Positions 1 to 7,543 of a DNA stretch of 64,000 nt are shown here, piece by piece; position 1 is the stretch's first letter; every line of letters starts with the position of its first letter. Source of the DNA: Lentisphaerae bacterium ADurb.Bin242 (GTDB taxonomy: Bacteria; Verrucomicrobiota; Lentisphaeria; Victivallales; UBA1829); contig MWCA01000008.1 of assembly GCA_002069785.1 (NCBI GenBank), positions 1 to 64,000 on the forward strand, in the 5' to 3' direction. A model generated the notes under the pieces. That model worked only from the letters and a program-made list of their open reading frames with translations, was not told where the DNA came from and did not search any database. The translations under genes were made by a program, and so were the position numbers.

Positions 1-1433
1 AGAAACTGCGGAAAGACAATCCGAGACTCAAATTCGCCAGTTACGGCCCCGCTCCCATTTACGCCGCCCACCTCAAAGGCCCCGAGTTCACCCGGCTCAA
101 CCTCAAGGAAAAGGAAACGCCCGATTCCATCGGATTCTGGCAATATGAGGACTATCCGTTCGCGTGCCGCTACGGACTGGAGCGGGGAACCTATTTTCTT
201 ACCTCGAGCTTGATGGTTTTCCTGGAAATGAGAATCTACCCCGAAATCTACACGGGCGGCATTCAGGGGTGTCCCGACGGCGCCGTATTTTACGCCCATC
301 CGCCGTTCGGACGGCGGACGAAAACCGTGCCGATCCGCATGACCCGGCGCGTGTATGACTACGCCTGCGCTTCGGCGCGTTTCACGGGACGCGGCTTCCG
401 GTATTGGGACCGGTGCGGATTCCAGGCGTGCGGCTTCACGCGTCCGTGGTTCGAGGCCCTGCTGAAAGGCTGGCGGACCGTTATCGACTATCCGCCCGAA
501 CGCCCGCTGAAATCATCCGGCTTCGTTTCCAGCGAGGAGTCGCGCCGCGCCCATAAGAATGCGATTGTGCGCTCCGGACACGGCCCGAACGAACCCATCG
601 AAAAAGCTGCCATTCTCGATGTGCGGAAAACCGCGACGGAGGACGTCCCGTTCGCGTACGAGGCGGCCCGGAAAAATGGGTTGTGTGCGGGGTTCCAGCT
701 GTGGATGGAGAACCTGCCGGAATTGAGCGCGGATCAGGTCGATCTTCTCGTGCTTCCGCCGCTGGAAGGCGTTTCCCGGAAGTATCTGGAAGCTATCCGC
801 AAACTCCATGCTCAAGGAGTGCACTTGCTGGCGTTCGAGGACGTCCCGGGGCTGGAAGATCTTTTCGGCGTAACCGACACCGGAACATACCGGAATGTGA
901 CGCATCTTGCCGCCCGGAAGGATTTCCTCGGCGGGATGACCGAATTCTGCGAAGAGCCTCTCTGCCGAGGGAAATACAAGGCGAAGGACGCGGAAATCCT
1001 GATCGACGCGGAAATCCCGGTCCTGATGCTCAAGCGCAACGGCAAAGCGCTGGCCGCGTTCTTCAACGTCCCGCCCATGCTCGTGCGCGAAGACCAGCTT
1101 CATGAACGCCTCGGCTACGGCAAGGACGGCATCAGCGAGCTGATCGAACGCGCAACCGCGGAGGTCATGCGGAAAATGTCGGACGCGGAGGTTTCTTCAA
1201 CCGGCGGACGCCTCATCGCCTATCATTCCGGAAACGGAGCCGATGTCGTAATTGTGACCAACCCGGATGAAGAAGCCGTTCTCACGCCCGAAATCACGAT
1301 CCGCAAGCGGAAGGGACGCCGGAAAATCGTCTCCTCGGACAAACCGTTCTTCCTGCTGGAGGACACCCCCGCGTATCTCAAGGCAAGGGTGCGCCTGGAG
1401 CCGGAAGAAACCGCGGTCCTCATCCTCGGCTGA
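1..1433 (+). CDS. C-terminal part of a putative glycoside hydrolase-like protein (5' truncated by window edge)
   Basis: The frame is open from the first bases of the window (codons from position 3) to a TGA at 1431-1433, so the start lies outside. About 476 residues are visible. The first half is rich in aromatic and Arg residues (FWQYEDYPF, YWDRCGF). The second half has an alternating alpha/beta pattern (VDLLVLPPLEGVS, VHLLAFEDVPG) and then a beta-rich C-terminus ending in ETAVLILG. This layout resembles the class-I-amidotransferase-like trimerisation domain plus C-terminal beta domain of GH42-like beta-galactosidases, but I see no catalytic residues in the visible part. The amidohydrolase at 1484 starts 50 nt downstream on the same strand, so the two may be co-transcribed. 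The product is tentative; the reading frame is secure. Confidence 0.6.
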   Translation, partial: KLRKDNPRLKFASYGPAPIYAAHLKGPEFTRLNLKEKETPDSIGFWQYEDYPFACRYGLERGTYFLTSSLMVFLEMRIYPEIYTGGIQGCPDGAVFYAHPPFGRRTKTVPIRMTRRVYDYACASARFTGRGFRYWDRCGFQACGFTRPWFEALLKGWRTVIDYPPERPLKSSGFVSSEESRRAHKNAIVRSGHGPNEPIEKAAILDVRKTATEDVPFAYEAARKNGLCAGFQLWMENLPELSADQVDLLVLPPLEGVSRKYLEAIRKLHAQGVHLLAFEDVPGLEDLFGVTDTGTYRNVTHLAARKDFLGGMTEFCEEPLCRGKYKAKDAEILIDAEIPVLMLKRNGKALAAFFNVPPMLVREDQLHERLGYGKDGISELIERATAEVMRKMSDAEVSSTGGRLIAYHSGNGADVVIVTNPDEEAVLTPEITIRKRKGRRKIVSSDKPFFLLEDTPAYLKARVRLEPEETAVLILG

Positions 1434-1483
1434 TTGAAAAAAAAGGATTCCCGGCCTATATTGATGGAACCGAGGTGTCCATT

Positions 1484-2272
1484 ATGAAAAGAGAATTTCT
1501 TGCCGGTCACGGTTTCGAGGTGATCGATGCGCACATTCATCCGTTTCTGGAGAACGAGGGCGCGAATATCGCGGCATATGGAAGTCCGGCGTCGCCGGAT
1601 GAATTTGTCTCCGAATTGAAGTCGCTCGGAATTGCAAAAGCCTGCGGGTCCGTGATCCTGCGGCGAGACTGCCGGATGGAGGATGTCCGCGAAGCCAACC
1701 GGATCGCCCTGCGTTTCCGTGACCGGTATCCGGACTTCTATCTGCCCGGAATCCATGTTCACGGCGGCTTTCCGGAGGAGTCCTGCGCGGAGATCGAAAC
1801 GATGGTTCAGCAGGGCGTCCGCTGGATCGGCGAACTGGTGCCCTACATCATGAACACGGGCGACTACAATACCCCCGGAATGATGCAAATCTTCGATCTT
1901 GCGCAGCAGCGGGGGATTCCCGTCAACCTTCATGACGGATGGCCTGTGGAAATGATCGATCCCGCCGTGAAGAAATTTCCCGGCTTGAAGCTGGTACTGG
2001 CGCATCCGGGGGAACCCGGTAAAGCCAGAGAGCGTTTCGACTACATGGCCAGGCACGACAATGTGCATATGGATCTTTCCGGGACGGGGCTTTTCCGCTG
2101 GAACATGCTGAAATACGGCGTGGAACTCTGCGGGGCGGACCGTTTCCTTTTCGGCTCGGATTTCCCGATATGCAATCCGGGGATGAACCTGTACGGAGTT
2201 CTTTCGGAGAACCTGACCGACGCCGAATGCCGGCTGGTTCTTTCGGGAAATTTCAAGCGCCTCACGGAATGA
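1484..2272 (+). CDS. Amidohydrolase family (TIM-barrel metal-dependent hydrolase)
   Basis: This is a 262-residue cytosolic protein of the amidohydrolase-2 type. The N-terminal metal-binding HxH is in VIDAHIHPF (H17, H19). Later barrel strands carry VNLHDGWP, LVLAHPG and the C-terminal FLFGSDFP, whose Asp is the usual metal/catalytic ligand. Family members hydrolyse or decarboxylate small cyclic or carboxylated substrates; the substrate here cannot be read from sequence. ATG 1484 is preferred over an in-frame GTG at 1475 because GAGG at 1472-1475 then sits 8 nt upstream. The gene converges on the regulator at 2303 with only 30 nt between stops and no evident terminator hairpin. Confidence 0.85.
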   Translation: MKREFLAGHGFEVIDAHIHPFLENEGANIAAYGSPASPDEFVSELKSLGIAKACGSVILRRDCRMEDVREANRIALRFRDRYPDFYLPGIHVHGGFPEESCAEIETMVQQGVRWIGELVPYIMNTGDYNTPGMMQIFDLAQQRGIPVNLHDGWPVEMIDPAVKKFPGLKLVLAHPGEPGKARERFDYMARHDNVHMDLSGTGLFRWNMLKYGVELCGADRFLFGSDFPICNPGMNLYGVLSENLTDAECRLVLSGNFKRLTE

Positions 2273-2302
2273 GAGCGGAAGGAAGTATGCCGCCCGCCAA
2301 AA

Positions 2303-3319
2303 TTACCGGCCCGGCAGAATCGGAATATTGGACAGGTTGATCAATGACGTCTCAAGATATTCCCGGACCCGGAGGCCGGGCGTTTCGACCATCTGCATCA
2401 GGTGGTAAAAGGCCTCGCGTCCGAGCAGAACCGGATAGGTGGAAACACTGGCGATCGGGAATCCCCAGTAAATGGATTGTATATTCCCGAATCCGGTCAT
2501 TGCAATTTTTCCGCGCCAGTCGATTCCGCGTTTTTCGAAGGCCTGGCAGAGATTGGAAATGATGAAGTCGTTTCCGCCCGCCACTGCGGTCAGCTTCGGA
2601 AACCGCTTCAGCATTTTCGCCAGGAGCAAGTCGGCCGCATAGGGATTGCTATAACTTTCCAGCAGGAAAGACCTCTCCCCCGCATGGGGAATACCGGCTT
2701 CCCGGAGCGTATCGAACAAGCCTCTGCAGAAGGAAATATTGTCCAGGCGGTAATGCGCCACCGCGATTTCCCGATGCCCCCTTCGGAGGAGTTCCCGCAT
2801 CATGGCGCATCCGGCTCCATATCCGTCATCGGTGACAAAGTCGGGATTCTTTTCGCCGCAGCTTTCGTCGTGCAAATACAGCACCGGCCGGGTTTCGCAC
2901 GGGATACGCCCCATGCCGACGGTAATGATCCCGCAAAGGCTGGAACCGTCAATCTTTTCAAGAAGTTCCGGCAGAAGCTCGAAGCGGCCCGGGTTCAGGA
3001 GGACAAGGTAGCAGTTGTTTTCCGTGGCGGCGGCGGAAATCCCGTTGATGATGTCGTAGGAAAAGGAGGCCGCGCTTCCGATAAAGCCGATCTGTCTTTC
3101 CGGAAAGCTCCGGACGGCGCGGACAGTCGTGCCGGCTCCGCGTTTTCCACGGGACAAATACCCTTTGAGGACCAGCATGCTGACCGCCTTGTTCGCGGTA
3201 ATGATGCTGACACCGAAACGTTCTCCAAGCTCATATTCGGACGGGAAGCGACCTCCGCGGGAATATTTCCCGGACAGCAGCTCCCGCTCCAGTTCTTCCG
3301 CGATTTTCTCCGTCTTCAT
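2303..3319 (-). CDS. GntR-type HTH regulator with LacI-like effector domain
   Basis: This 338-residue regulator has an N-terminal winged helix of GntR type (LLSGKYSRGGRFPSEYEL, then FGVSIITANKAVSMLVLKGYL, roughly residues 5-70). A periplasmic-binding-protein/LacI-like sensor domain follows (RQIGFIGSA, GIITVG, AVAGGNDFI, IAMTGFGN). It probably senses a sugar and controls the divergent pseudopilin and glycosidase genes at 3487-7341. ATG 3319 is chosen because GGAG lies 5 nt upstream; an upstream in-frame start at 3364 has no such site. Two copies of a 12-nt repeat flank the shared intergenic region and one overlaps this gene's predicted -10 box, suggesting autoregulation. Confidence 0.88.
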   Translation of the reverse strand: MKTEKIAEELERELLSGKYSRGGRFPSEYELGERFGVSIITANKAVSMLVLKGYLSRGKRGAGTTVRAVRSFPERQIGFIGSAASFSYDIINGISAAATENNCYLVLLNPGRFELLPELLEKIDGSSLCGIITVGMGRIPCETRPVLYLHDESCGEKNPDFVTDDGYGAGCAMMRELLRRGHREIAVAHYRLDNISFCRGLFDTLREAGIPHAGERSFLLESYSNPYAADLLLAKMLKRFPKLTAVAGGNDFIISNLCQAFEKRGIDWRGKIAMTGFGNIQSIYWGFPIASVSTYPVLLGREAFYHLMQMVETPGLRVREYLETSLINLSNIPILPGR

Positions 3320-3362
3320 GATTTCTCCGTATTTTCCATCCGGACACCATAAATCCAAAACC

Positions 3363-3374
3363 AACTATATCACT
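3363..3374. repeat. Copy 1 of 12-nt direct repeat AACTATATCACT (candidate operator)
   Basis: AACTATATCACT occurs here and again at 3449-3460, flanking the divergent promoters of the GntR regulator (2303) and the pseudopilin gene (3487). This copy overlaps the predicted -10 of the regulator. Operator function is inferred from position only. Confidence 0.45.
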
Positions 3375-3399
3375 ATATTCCAAAAAAATTTTTTTTCAA
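3372..3399 (-). promoter_or_regulatory. Predicted sigma70-like promoter of the GntR regulator
   Basis: Reading the minus strand, TTGAAA (3399-3394), a 16-nt spacer and TATAGT (3377-3372) precede the regulator start at 3319 by about 50 nt. The -10 overlaps a repeat copy. Confidence 0.5.
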
Positions 3400-3401
3400 A
3401 C

Positions 3402-3429
3402 TTGAAAACGATTTTAATTCCATTATAAT
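3402..3429 (+). promoter_or_regulatory. Predicted sigma70-like promoter of the pseudopilin-glycosidase operon
   Basis: TTGAAA (3402-3407), a 16-nt spacer and TATAAT (3424-3429) lie about 58 nt before the pseudopilin ATG at 3487. The second repeat copy (3449-3460) falls just downstream, in the transcribed leader, where a repressor could block elongation. Confidence 0.6.
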
Positions 3430-3448
3430 ACAATAATAAACAGAATGA

Positions 3449-3460
3449 AACTATATCACT
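3449..3460. repeat. Copy 2 of 12-nt direct repeat AACTATATCACT (candidate operator)
   Basis: It is identical to 3363-3374 and lies between the predicted promoter at 3402-3429 and the pseudopilin start. Confidence 0.45.
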
Positions 3461-3486
3461 TTACAGGAACGGAAGAGGAGGAGAAA

Positions 3487-4260
3487 ATGGGCAGGCGGAT
3501 GTTTTCATTCCACAGAAAGGAGAGGCTTTTCACTCTGATTGAGCTCCTGATCGTTACAACCATTATCGCCATTCTTGCATCGATGCTGCTGCCGGCGCTG
3601 AATACGGTCCGGAGAAAAGCACATTCCGCCGCATGCATATCGAAGTTGAAACAACTGTCGCTGGCTTTTCAGGGCTATGCCGTCGACAACCGGGATATTT
3701 TCATGTGCAGCCAGCAGTCCGGACCGGATGGAGATGTCAACAGCGGCAATGCTCTTGTCTGGATAGGAGCGTTCCGGCCCTATCTTGGATTGCCGGTAAA
3801 AAGAGGACTGTTCTATAATGAGTCTCCGAAAGGCCCGTTTGCCTGTCCGGAACAGCGCAACTGGCAAACTGGCGGCGGATGCGACCTGATCAGTTACGGG
3901 TACAATCCGTGGCTGTTCGGCCAGGGAGATTTTGCCGATTCGGGCGGAACGAAATGGAAAAACGTCATGAAGGTCGGAAAGGTCCTGCGCCCGTCCGAAA
4001 GCGTGGTCCTCTGCGATGCCTGGAACGGAATGGGCGCTTCCGGCCGGCTGTGGGGAAAATACCGGATCGACGATACCCGCTGGACGGCTTTCCGCCATAC
4101 CCGCAGAGCCAACGGAATGTTCACGGACGGACATGTCGAACCCAAACCCCTGCTGTTTTATCAAGGCAAGGGAATCGGGTATCATCCGTGGAATCAGAAC
4201 AACGCCGGAACCGGCGGATACAATTACGGCATTTATGACGGATCATTCAGTCCGTATTGA
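3487..4260 (+). CDS. Prepilin-type pseudopilin with H-X9-DG motif
   Basis: This is a 257-residue type II secretion/type IV pilin-like protein. The N-terminal methylation signature is [20 protein letters not shown] around residues 13-32, with the conserved Glu at +5 and a hydrophobic helix. The residue before the processing site is Leu rather than the canonical Gly. The C-terminus carries the exact H-X9-DG pattern (HTRRANGMFTDGH). ATG 3487 is preferred to ATG 3445 because GAGGAGG sits just upstream. The gene lies 33 nt upstream of a secreted glycosidase and appears to be in the same operon, suggesting a locus-specific pseudopilin. Confidence 0.88.
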   Translation: MGRRMFSFHRKERLFTLIELLIVTTIIAILASMLLPALNTVRRKAHSAACISKLKQLSLAFQGYAVDNRDIFMCSQQSGPDGDVNSGNALVWIGAFRPYLGLPVKRGLFYNESPKGPFACPEQRNWQTGGGCDLISYGYNPWLFGQGDFADSGGTKWKNVMKVGKVLRPSESVVLCDAWNGMGASGRLWGKYRIDDTRWTAFRHTRRANGMFTDGHVEPKPLLFYQGKGIGYHPWNQNNAGTGGYNYGIYDGSFSPY

Positions 4261-4293
4261 AAATTGAAACCGGAAAAGGAAGAAAGGGAAAAA

Positions 4294-7200
4294 ATGTTTT
4301 TCAAACCATTTACAGCCGCAATGCTGCTGGCATCTTTCGCGGGATTCGGGCAAACGGGAAATCTCCTGGAAAATTCCTCCTTTGAAGAGGGCGCCGCCCC
4401 CTGGGCCGTGGAACAGTGGGCCGTGGAGCAGGGACAGAAACACACGGTTCCAGCCGTGGATGAAAAAATGTCCCAGGGCTCGGTCGGTTCCAGGTCGCTC
4501 CGGTTCGACCAGAAAGAAGGATACCAGGTTTATCTGCCGTACCGGAAACCGATTCAACTTCCAAAAGCTCTCCGGGAATACACCCTTTCCTGCTGGATCA
4601 AATCCGCCGGATACGAAAAAAGCACCAAGGGGCAGCATATCCTCCGGGCCGAGTTCTACACGGCCGACCGGAAAAAAAATCAGGTGAAGATGGTCAGTTC
4701 CGAATGGAACAAGCTGTATCCCGAATGGACGGAGCTCACGGCGACTTTCACCATTCCGGAAGAGTTCGTCACCGCTTCCCTCGTCTTCCATATTGCCACG
4801 CACGGAAATAAGAACGGCGTCTCCTGGCTGGACAACGTCTATCTCGGGCCGTCCGTCCAGAAAGACCAGGCGGATGTCAGCGGCAAAATCGTCATCGAGA
4901 AAGGGGTGCATACGGCAAAACACGGAGGAATTTATTATCCCGGGGAACTTCCGGCCTATGAATTTTTCATCCGGGACGGCGCTTCCCTGAAAGGAGCCGC
5001 CCTGGCAAGCTGGGAAATCCTGGATTTCGACGGAAAGCCGGTCCGGTCCGGAAAATCGGAAATCCCGCTGGGAACAAGCTTCAAAATGCAGTTCCCCCTG
5101 CCGGAAGATTTCCGGGGCTATTATGTGCTGAAACTGGACCTCTCCCAAAACGGAGGCAGCATCGCCAAAGGGGAATACTCCGGAATCGTCGTCGAACCGC
5201 AGCAGGGAGAACGGGACCCCTTTTTCGCAACCAAGGGATGCAGCAGCCTCGAGAAACATGTCCGCATGGGATTCGGAACGAGGAATTCCACCGCCATGAT
5301 CATTGACCGGGGCATCGAAACCGCCCCGGGGGTTTACAATTTCCGCTGGATCGATGACGGCTTGAAGTCTCTCCAGAACGCCGGTTACAAAAACATCTAC
5401 GGAGTCATCATCCTGAGCAACATCAAACAGCCTCAATACAACCGGAAGGAGATTCTGGAAAAACTCCGGCAGGGGATCGATCCCTGCGACGACCGGTATT
5501 TCGAGGAATTCCGCAAATTCTGCCAGGCCGTGATCGCCCGCTACGGAAACGTCATCACCGACTGGTGCGTTCCGGATGAAATCACGCTGCTGAAACATGA
5601 CAACAAGTTTGTCTACGACCATTATGTGAGGTCCGTCCGGATTTTTGCCGGGGAACTGAAAAAGCAATTCCCGAAAAGCACCTTTGCCGCGGGCGGGGAA
5701 ACCTTGACCGAAGCCCCGTCCGATGAAACAAAAACCCTGATCTGGGATAAAATCAAGGACTGTGTGGACGGACTCTCTTCCGACGCGTATCCGCAGCAGA
5801 TCAGCGTGGGCGTCGGAATGAATTATCTGGGACCGGAACAGCTGAACTTGCGGGAACGTTTCCTCCAGACCGAACGGATCATCGGACCGGATAAATACTA
5901 CATCAACGAGGAAACCGGCAGCGGAATCCAGCGGAACCTGACGCTGGACAGCCCCGAACTTCGCGAATTCGCCGTCATCAATGCGCGCATCCTGATCGTT
6001 GCGAAGTCTGTCCATTGCATCCGGCGCTGGACGTGGTTCCTGGTGGAGGACGCCCCTTCGGCGTGGAACGGCATTTTCGACTACGCCATGTGGAAGCACT
6101 TCAATCCGCGTCCGCACGCGGCCACTTACGCCCTGGCGACAAGAATGCTGGCGTTCGCCCGGAACGCCGTCGAAGTGAAGCCGCACAAGGATGTTTACTG
6201 TTATGTATTCGAGCGCCGGGGGAAAACCCTCTTCGCGCTCTGGGCCGTGACGAAGGAACGGATCGACGCCGGCCTCGACCTGCCCGCGGACTGGAGCGGC
6301 ATGGACCTCATGGGAAAACGGTTCGGCGGAAAGAAAGGAACCGTTCATTTGAAAATCAATGACCGCCCCGTTTTCATCGAGCTCGATGCGCCCCGGGAAA
6401 CCGTGGCGGAGAGGATTCGGAACGGACAATACGCCATGCCGGAAATCTATCCGTCCCTGAACCGTCAGAATGCGGAAACCGTTCTCGCCCATATCCAGAA
6501 CAAGACCCACAAAGAACTTTCGGTTGTCGTGGAGATGGGGGACCGGAAACAGGAGGTCCGGCTGGCGCCTCTGGCCCGGATGGCAGTTCCCTTTGCCTCC
6601 AAGGCACGGAACGGCGCGGAAATCTCCGCAAGGTTCACCGTCAACGGAATCACCCACGCCGTGAAATGGAAAGATGTTTTCCATCCGGTGAAACGACTGG
6701 CAAAAGAGCCTGCCATGGACGGCACCCTTGCCGGATTCGCGGGCGTTGTCGAGCCGATCGTGATGGACACCTCCGTTTTCCTCAAGCCGCTGGATGCCGA
6801 GGCCTGGGGCTACTGGAAAAACAAGGATGACCTTTCCTGCCGGCTGTATCTCGGATACGACGCAAAGTATTTCTACATCGCCGCGGATGTCACGGACGAC
6901 GTTCCCATTTCCCGGGCGTCGGATGACGGCATCTGGAACCAGGATTGCATCCAATATGCCTTCGACACCGCCAACAATGCGTTCGACCTGAAAACCTCCC
7001 CCGGCTGTTACGAGGAAGACGACCGCGAGTTCTGCATGGCGCTGACTCCGAAAGGCCCCCAGAATTTCTGCTACACCGGCCCGAAGGAGCTTGCCATGAA
7101 ACCGTTCCCGGACAAGGTCAATATCCGGATCATGCCCGACGGGCACAAATTCTATGAAGCACGAATCCCGTGGAGCGCCCTCGGCCGGCTCAAACCGGAA

Positions 7201-7341
7201 TCCGGAACCGTGTTCGGATTCAACATCACCCTCTTCGATGTGGACACTCCCCAAGGGCAGGCGTCCTACCACATGGAGCTTTCCCCCGGCATCGCCAACG
7301 GCAAGAATCCGGCTTTCTTCAAACGGTTCATGCTGGAATGA
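4294..7341 (+). CDS. Secreted multidomain glycoside hydrolase (CBM-like + TIM barrel + CBM9-like)
   Basis: This is a 1,015-residue protein with a signal peptide (MFFKPFTAAMLLASFAG). An N-terminal jelly-roll CBM4/9-like region follows (LLENSSFEEG...YTLSCWIKSAG, about 20-190). The central TIM barrel of clan GH-A type runs from about 310 to 620. E429 in CVPDEITLL would be the acid/base and E539 (or E540) in YINEETGSG the nucleophile. The C-terminal domain (about 800-1015) has CBM9-like features: KYFYIAADVTDD, WNQDCIQYAFD and YEARIPWSALG. It probably cleaves a plant or host polysaccharide outside the cytoplasm; the exact GH family and substrate are not assignable by eye. ATG 4294 is favoured over TTG 4264 by the purine-rich ribosome site and the signal peptide. 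Confidence 0.8.
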   Translation: MFFKPFTAAMLLASFAGFGQTGNLLENSSFEEGAAPWAVEQWAVEQGQKHTVPAVDEKMSQGSVGSRSLRFDQKEGYQVYLPYRKPIQLPKALREYTLSCWIKSAGYEKSTKGQHILRAEFYTADRKKNQVKMVSSEWNKLYPEWTELTATFTIPEEFVTASLVFHIATHGNKNGVSWLDNVYLGPSVQKDQADVSGKIVIEKGVHTAKHGGIYYPGELPAYEFFIRDGASLKGAALASWEILDFDGKPVRSGKSEIPLGTSFKMQFPLPEDFRGYYVLKLDLSQNGGSIAKGEYSGIVVEPQQGERDPFFATKGCSSLEKHVRMGFGTRNSTAMIIDRGIETAPGVYNFRWIDDGLKSLQNAGYKNIYGVIILSNIKQPQYNRKEILEKLRQGIDPCDDRYFEEFRKFCQAVIARYGNVITDWCVPDEITLLKHDNKFVYDHYVRSVRIFAGELKKQFPKSTFAAGGETLTEAPSDETKTLIWDKIKDCVDGLSSDAYPQQISVGVGMNYLGPEQLNLRERFLQTERIIGPDKYYINEETGSGIQRNLTLDSPELREFAVINARILIVAKSVHCIRRWTWFLVEDAPSAWNGIFDYAMWKHFNPRPHAATYALATRMLAFARNAVEVKPHKDVYCYVFERRGKTLFALWAVTKERIDAGLDLPADWSGMDLMGKRFGGKKGTVHLKINDRPVFIELDAPRETVAERIRNGQYAMPEIYPSLNRQNAETVLAHIQNKTHKELSVVVEMGDRKQEVRLAPLARMAVPFASKARNGAEISARFTVNGITHAVKWKDVFHPVKRLAKEPAMDGTLAGFAGVVEPIVMDTSVFLKPLDAEAWGYWKNKDDLSCRLYLGYDAKYFYIAADVTDDVPISRASDDGIWNQDCIQYAFDTANNAFDLKTSPGCYEEDDREFCMALTPKGPQNFCYTGPKELAMKPFPDKVNIRIMPDGHKFYEARIPWSALGRLKPESGTVFGFNITLFDVDTPQGQASYHMELSPGIANGKNPAFFKRFMLE

Positions 7342-7543
7342 AGTTCCCGTCTTGGGATAGAGGACATGCTTCCGTTCGTTACAGCGCCAGACGCATGATA
7401 CAGGGAATTCTCCCGGCTGCCCGGATTGATTTTCGGAAATGAAATGATAAAGTATTATCCGGCGAATGAAATCATGGAAAGCCCATTGAACTTTTTTTGG
7501 TCCGGGGCTGTCTATGAAAAATCAACCGGAAAGGATTTTTGGG

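Noticed and set aside
4243..7272. Antisense frame of 1,009 codons opposite the glycosidase at 4294
   Set aside because: Low-complexity, Gly/Asp/His/Arg-rich translation without domains; it arises from GC-rich third positions of the real gene on the other strand. The same applies to the long antisense frames at 7472-10180, 27470-30670, 34689-37901 and 53526-57053.
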